In this document: one piece after another, positions 6,235-9,606 of the stretch
Position numbering within the stretch: position 1 is the stretch's first letter
Layout of the letters: each line of letters begins with the position of its first letter
NCBI GenBank assembly: GCA_017990865.1
Contig: JAGNNB010000087.1
Coordinates: 1 to 9,606, forward strand
DNA: 9,606 nt
Direction: 5' to 3'
From: Lysobacteraceae bacterium
GTDB lineage: Bacteria; Pseudomonadota; Gammaproteobacteria; Xanthomonadales; Xanthomonadaceae
Notes under the pieces: generated by a model
What the model was told of the DNA's origin: nothing
The model's input: only the letters and a program-made list of their open reading frames with translations
The model's database searches: none
Position numbers and translations under genes: made by a program

Positions 6235-8187
6235 TCAACCGCCCTGAGCCCCACCACCCCGCGGACCGCGAGGGCCGGGGCCGCGGCCGCCGGGGCGCGG
6301 GCCAGCCGGGCGCGGACCTGCGGGACGCGGGCCACCGGGGCCACGGCCGGCAGGCTTCGGGCCACCGAATTTCGGGCCGCCCGGGTTGCCGCCGGGTCTG
6401 CCTGCTGGCTTGGGACCGCCGAATTTGGGGCCGCCAGGACCCTGCGGACGCGGACCGCGCGGGCCGCGCGGCGGTTGATCGCCGTAGGGGGTGTAGCCGC
6501 CGCCGGCATGATCGGACGGAAAGCTCGGCGCGCTGCCGGGATGGCCGTACGGTCTGGCCGGGCGCGCGGGTTTCGCGCCCTGCGGCGCGGGGCCGCGGCT
6601 GCGACGATCGCCGGGACCGGCTTGGTCGCCGCGGTAGCCCGGCTGGGCATCCCCGCGATAACCGCCGCCCTGATAGCCGCCGCCTTGCGCACCTTGACCG
6701 CCTTGACCCGGGCCGCCTTGACCGGCTTGGCTGCGACCGCGGCGCTTGTAGGGATGGCCTTGACCGGCATAGCCGCCGCCTTGTTCGCCGCCGAACGCGG
6801 GGCCTTGGCCGCCGGTCTGATCGCCCGAGTAGCTGCGCGGTTTGGCGTAGCCGCCTTGGCCGCCGGTCTGCTCGCCGGCATAGCCGCGCGGTTTGGCGTA
6901 ACCGCCTTGGCCGCCGGGGCTCTTGGCGTAGGGTTTCTTGACGTAGGGCCGGCTTTTATCGGTGCGGCCCGGTCCGCGCGCATCGGCGTTGCGATGCCCG
7001 GTCGGGCCGGTGTCGACGCCTTCGGGCACGTACCACGTGCGGAACGCGGCCGGATTGCCGTCGGGCAGCGGCTTCGGGCCTTTCTGCGGGCGCTGTTTGA
7101 ACGGCTTGTTCTGCGATTGCCGCGCCGCGGCTTCGCCGCTGACGGTCAAATCGCCGCGCTTCTTTTTGTTGCCGAAACGGCCGCGATCTTCGCGGACGTG
7201 GTCGAAGCGACGCAGTTCGCGGCCTTCGTCGGCGGTGTTATGACCGTTGACGTAGGCTTGGCTGCGACCTTCGCGGCCGACGTGCACGGTGGCTTTCGCG
7301 GCTTTGCGCTGACCGATGACCGGCTGCAGCGTCAACGCCGGCGGCGGGCCTTCTTCCAGATTGAGCTTCTTGCGCAGCGCTTCGACCTGGGTCGCCGCCA
7401 GTTCCTGGCTTTGGCCGCGCAGCAGCGGTTGCGGCAACATCACGTCGCCGTAGCGAATGCGCTTCAAGCGGCTGACTTGGCAGCCCTGCGATTCCCACAA
7501 ACGACGTACTTCGCGATTGCGGCCTTCGCTCAGCGTCACCCGGAACCAGTCGTGGCGGCTCTCATCGGGCATGTTGGTGCCGCCGATGCGTTCGATCTGC
7601 TCGAACTTCGCCGGACCGTCTTCCAGCGCCACGCCGCGGTGCAGACGATCGACGAGCTTGTCCGACACGTTCTCTTCGCCTTCGGGCGCGCGCACGCGGC
7701 AGAGATATTCGCGTTCGATCTCGAACGACGGATGCATCATCGCGTTGGCCAATTCGCCGTCGGTGGTGAGCAACAGCAGGCCGGTGGTGTTGATGTCGAG
7801 GCGACCGATCGCGATCCAGCGCGCGCCTTTGAGCACGGGCAGCGCTTCGAAGATGGTCGGGCGGCCTTCGGGGTCTTCGCGGGTGGTCACTTCGCCTTCG
7901 GGCTTGTTGTACATCAGCACCCGCGCCGGTTCGGTCAGCGCGCTGGCGACGAAGGTTTTGCCGTCGATTTCGATGCGGTCGCCGCCTTTGACGCTCATGC
8001 CGACCTGCGCGGTCTCGCCGTTCACTTTGATCATGCCGTCGGCGATGCGCTGCTCCAGCGCGCGACGCGAGCCGAGGCCGGCCTGCGCCAGCACTTTGTG
8101 CAACCGTTCTTCCAGTCGCTCGGTTTCGATGGCGGCTTCCTTCTCGCGTTTGAGCGAGAGGGTGCGGGCGGGTTGTTGTTTTTTCAT
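6235..8187 (-). CDS. rluB: 23S rRNA pseudouridine synthase RluB with a long Gly/Pro/Arg-rich C-terminal tail
   Basis: RluB isomerises uridine 2605 (E. coli numbering) of 23S rRNA to pseudouridine. Residues 28-75 form the S4 RNA-binding domain (LHKVLAQAGLGSRRALEQRI). The RsuA/RluB-type catalytic domain follows, with catalytic D131 in GRLDINTTGLLLLTTDGEL, and SEGRNREVRRLWESQGCQV and RIRYGDVMLP near 220-251. E. coli RluB has 291 residues. This protein has 650; everything after about residue 285 is extra, basic and probably disordered, becoming almost purely Gly, Pro, Arg, Gln, Lys and Tyr after about 400, with tandem repeats. The ATG at 8187 has GGAG 6 nt upstream and follows the scpB TGA by one base, so translation is coupled. 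An upstream in-frame extension to 8436 only overlaps scpB. The enzyme call is secure; the tail's role (RNA binding, ribosome-assembly localisation or condensate formation) is speculative. Confidence 0.95.
   Translation of the reverse strand: MKKQQPARTLSLKREKEAAIETERLEERLHKVLAQAGLGSRRALEQRIADGMIKVNGETAQVGMSVKGGDRIEIDGKTFVASALTEPARVLMYNKPEGEVTTREDPEGRPTIFEALPVLKGARWIAIGRLDINTTGLLLLTTDGELANAMMHPSFEIEREYLCRVRAPEGEENVSDKLVDRLHRGVALEDGPAKFEQIERIGGTNMPDESRHDWFRVTLSEGRNREVRRLWESQGCQVSRLKRIRYGDVMLPQPLLRGQSQELAATQVEALRKKLNLEEGPPPALTLQPVIGQRKAAKATVHVGREGRSQAYVNGHNTADEGRELRRFDHVREDRGRFGNKKKRGDLTVSGEAAARQSQNKPFKQRPQKGPKPLPDGNPAAFRTWYVPEGVDTGPTGHRNADARGPGRTDKSRPYVKKPYAKSPGGQGGYAKPRGYAGEQTGGQGGYAKPRSYSGDQTGGQGPAFGGEQGGGYAGQGHPYKRRGRSQAGQGGPGQGGQGAQGGGYQGGGYRGDAQPGYRGDQAGPGDRRSRGPAPQGAKPARPARPYGHPGSAPSFPSDHAGGGYTPYGDQPPRGPRGPRPQGPGGPKFGGPKPAGRPGGNPGGPKFGGPKPAGRGPGGPRPAGPRPAGPRPGGRGPGPRGPRGGGAQGG
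6343..6435 (-). repeat. Tandem 18-aa repeat in the RluB tail (GGPKFGGPKPAGR core)
   Basis: The core GGPKFGGPKPAGR occurs at RluB residues 585-597 and 603-615, a period of 18 residues (54 bp). It is followed by a run of shorter GPRPA units to the C-terminus. The DNA copies differ at several third codon positions, so they are not a very recent duplication. Confidence 0.8.
6803..6930 (-). repeat. Tandem 51-bp repeat in the RluB tail (17-aa unit GGQGGYAKPRGYAGEQT)
   Basis: Copies begin at 6803 and 6854, with a partial third at 6905, giving an exact 51-bp period that keeps the reading frame. The protein unit is GGQGGYAKPR, then G/S, Y, A/S, G, E/D, Q, T. The E/D, G/S and A/S changes between copies keep the chemical character, as expected if tail composition is selected. 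Confidence 0.85.
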
Positions 8188-8188
8188 A

Positions 8189-9277
8189 TCAGGCTCCGGT
8201 GCTGTCGTCGTCGGCGACGAGGGCGGTATTCGTGGTGTGTTCGGGGGTGTCGGTCGCGTCGTGGTCGTCGCGGCCTTCGTCGGGGGTGTCGTGTTCGGAT
8301 GGGGCGTCGTCGAGTTCGCTGTTGTCGTGGGCGTCGTCGGTATCGGTATCGGTATCGGAATGCTCCGAATCCGAATGTTCGTTGTCGAAGTTTTCGCTTT
8401 GCGCGTCATCTGTATTGGCGTCTGCGTCCGCGGCATCCGCGTTCGCCGCGTCGTCGTTCATCGCGATGCCGTCGGCCGCGATCGTCGCCGGTGCGCCCAT
8501 CGCTTCAGCCAAGGCGGCGGCTTTCGCGCCGTCCGGGTCGATGCCGCCGAAGGGCAATTGCGGGTCCAACTCACCGAAATCCTTCAACTCGGACAGCGGC
8601 GGCAATTGGTCGAGGCTCTTGAGCCCGAAGTAATCGAGGAAGATTTTCGTGGTGCCCAGCAACTCCGGGCGGCCCGGCACATCGCGATGACCGACGATGC
8701 GGATCCACTCGCGTTCTTCCAGCGCTTTGACGATGTTGCTGCTGACGGCCACGCCGCGCACTTGTTCGATTTCGCCGCGGGTGATCGGTTGCCGATACGC
8801 GATGATCGCCAGCGTTTCCAGCGTCGCGCGGGTGTATTTGGTTTGGCGTTCGGTCCACAGGCGGGCGACCCAGGCATGCACGTCGGCCTGCACTTGGAAG
8901 CGATAACCCGACGCGGTTTCCGCCAATTCGACGCCGCGCTCGGCGCAACCGTTGCGCAGATCGGTCAGTGCCTGCTCGATGCAACCGTCCGGCGCGGGCT
9001 CGTCCAGCGTGAACAGTGCGCGCAACTGCGCGATGGTCAGGGGTTGATTGGCCGCGAGCAGCGCGGCTTCGACGATGCGGGTGATGAGGTGTTGATCCAT
9101 GAATCGATGGGCCGTTGGGGCTTCGTTGGCCGGGGCCGACGCATCGTCGGCCTGGGCGGGGTTTTCGTGGGCGGCGCCTTCGAGGGCGGCGAGTTCCTGG
9201 TCGGTACGTTCGTGACGAGAATCCGCAGGTGGGTTCTCGGCATCGGCGGAGCGGCGCTGCGTTTCGTCCGGACTCAT
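8189..9277 (-). CDS. scpB: Segregation and condensation protein ScpB with acidic C-terminal tail
   Basis: ScpB binds the kleisin ScpA in the SMC-ScpAB condensin, which compacts and resolves replicated chromosomes. The winged-helix core runs from about residue 60 (MDQHLITRIVEAALL) to 228. Its best-conserved parts are TLETLAIIAYRQPITRGEIEQVRGV near 152-176 and GRPELLGTTKIFLDYFGL near 202-219. B. subtilis ScpB has 197 aa. This one has 362 because of a 59-residue N-terminal extension and, from about 274, an Asp/Glu/Ser/Thr-rich tail including a DTDTDTD run. The first ATG (9277) overlaps the scpA TGA as ATGA and has an AGG 6-9 nt upstream, so I use it; the Met at residue 60 (9100) would give a canonical N-terminus. 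The stop is one base before rluB. Confidence 0.94.
   Translation of the reverse strand: MSPDETQRRSADAENPPADSRHERTDQELAALEGAAHENPAQADDASAPANEAPTAHRFMDQHLITRIVEAALLAANQPLTIAQLRALFTLDEPAPDGCIEQALTDLRNGCAERGVELAETASGYRFQVQADVHAWVARLWTERQTKYTRATLETLAIIAYRQPITRGEIEQVRGVAVSSNIVKALEEREWIRIVGHRDVPGRPELLGTTKIFLDYFGLKSLDQLPPLSELKDFGELDPQLPFGGIDPDGAKAAALAEAMGAPATIAADGIAMNDDAANADAADADANTDDAQSENFDNEHSDSEHSDTDTDTDDAHDNSELDDAPSEHDTPDEGRDDHDATDTPEHTTNTALVADDDSTGA
8338..8358 (-). repeat. 6-bp microsatellite in scpB encoding Asp-Thr repeats
   Basis: The plus-strand hexamer CGGTAT occurs three times in a row, followed by another CGG. On the coding strand this gives alternating Asp-Thr codons in the acidic tail of ScpB. 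In-frame hexamer gain or loss would change tail length by two residues without a frameshift. Confidence 0.7.
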
Positions 9278-9606
9278 GCGGCGCCTGTCGGGTCGACGTC
9301 GATGGCGTCGATGGCAGTGTTCTTGGCGGGGCCGGTCTCGCGCATCGCCGGGGCTTGCGCCGCTGCTTCGCTGCCCTCGACTTCGAGGTCTTCGACGTCC
9401 TCGTCGAATTCGCTGCGCAGCGCGAGCGGGCCGGTGTCGTTGTCGCGGTCGCGCGTCGCCAGCGATTTCACGTAGATCGGAGCGTGAGGCGCCTCCTGGA
9501 CGATATCGAGCAGGCGTTCTTTCGCCAGTTCGAGAATCGACAGGAATGTCACCACCACGCCCAGCTTGCCTTCGCGCGCTTCGAACAGGCTCTCGAAGCG
9601 ATGGAA
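9274..9606 (-). CDS. scpA: ScpA kleisin, C-terminal 110 residues (5' end beyond the window)
   Basis: The frame is open from the window edge to TGA 9276-9274. Its first visible part, RFESLFEAREGKLGVVVTF followed by LSILELAKERLLDIVQEA, is the C-terminal winged helix of ScpA, which binds the SMC ATPase head as the kleisin ring closes. After about IYVKSLA the protein continues for some 60 residues as an Asp/Glu/Ala-rich tail (DEDVEDLEVEGSE) beyond the usual ScpA end. An internal Met near 9558 is not the start, since conserved ScpA sequence precedes it in frame. The stop overlaps the scpB ATG by 4 bp, the usual scpAB coupling. The N-terminal Smc-neck-binding part is not in the window. Confidence 0.92.
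   Translation of the reverse strand, partial: FHRFESLFEAREGKLGVVVTFLSILELAKERLLDIVQEAPHAPIYVKSLATRDRDNDTGPLALRSEFDEDVEDLEVEGSEAAAQAPAMRETGPAKNTAIDAIDVDPTGAA

Noticed and set aside
6343..6930. CRISPR-like or VNTR non-coding array
   Set aside because: The repeats are 51-54 bp, in frame, and encode degenerate protein repeats in RluB with no unique spacers.
8188..8436. Upstream extension of RluB to 733 residues
   Set aside because: The extra Thr/Pro-rich sequence lies within scpB. A clear GGAG precedes the ATG at 8187, which directly follows the scpB stop.
5956..8622. An 888-codon open frame on the plus strand, and similar very long frames at 4002-6941 and 7457-9475
   Set aside because: They run antisense to rluB, scpB, the FAD enzyme and others, are Ala/Arg/Gly-rich noise without domains, and arise because stop codons are rare in GC-rich DNA.

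Overview
The window is about two-thirds GC and densely packed with genes. It looks like chromosomal DNA from a gammaproteobacterium of the Xanthomonadaceae/Lysobacteraceae type (Lysobacter, Luteimonas, Xanthomonas and relatives). The evidence is the GC-rich codon use, the scpA-scpB-rluB gene order (Escherichia coli has MukBEF instead of ScpAB), an RluB with a very long Gly/Pro/Arg-rich tail, and a GTAG-type REP doublet. The genus is an inference. No phage, plasmid, insertion sequence, CRISPR array, tRNA or rRNA is visible.

Layout, left to right. (1) 1-1246, minus strand: the 3'-truncated cytochrome c biogenesis ATPase gene ccmA, preceded in transcription order by a DUF3293 gene. (2) 1247-1434: a divergent intergenic region with a candidate plus-strand promoter and a small hairpin. 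(3) 1435-3540, plus strand: a methionine/glutamine-type PLP aminotransferase and a nitrilase-superfamily omega-amidase, separated by a 72-bp REP doublet. Together they form the known glutamine transaminase/omega-amidase pair: the first enzyme makes an alpha-keto acid such as 2-oxoglutaramate, and the second hydrolyses it to 2-oxoglutarate and ammonia. (4) 3577-5411, minus strand: a translationally coupled pair, an FAD-dependent oxidoreductase of the geranylgeranyl-reductase-like group followed by a small multi-pass membrane protein of unknown function. (5) 5511-6206, minus strand: a conserved-looking protein of unknown function starting at GTG. (6) 6235-9606, minus strand: rluB, scpB and the 3' end of scpA, joined by a 1-nt gap and a 4-bp ATGA overlap.

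The minus-strand genes from 9606 to 3577 are read in one direction: scpA, scpB, rluB, the unknown protein, then after a 99-bp gap the FAD enzyme and the membrane protein. They converge on the omega-amidase gene with 36 bp between the stop codons, and I see no intrinsic terminator there.

Most of the window is ordinary housekeeping DNA, and I found no convincing new defence or mobile system. The points most worth a second look are the REP doublet, the roughly 365-residue repetitive tail of RluB next to the strongly acidic tails of ScpB and ScpA, and the uncharacterised FAD-enzyme/membrane-protein pair.
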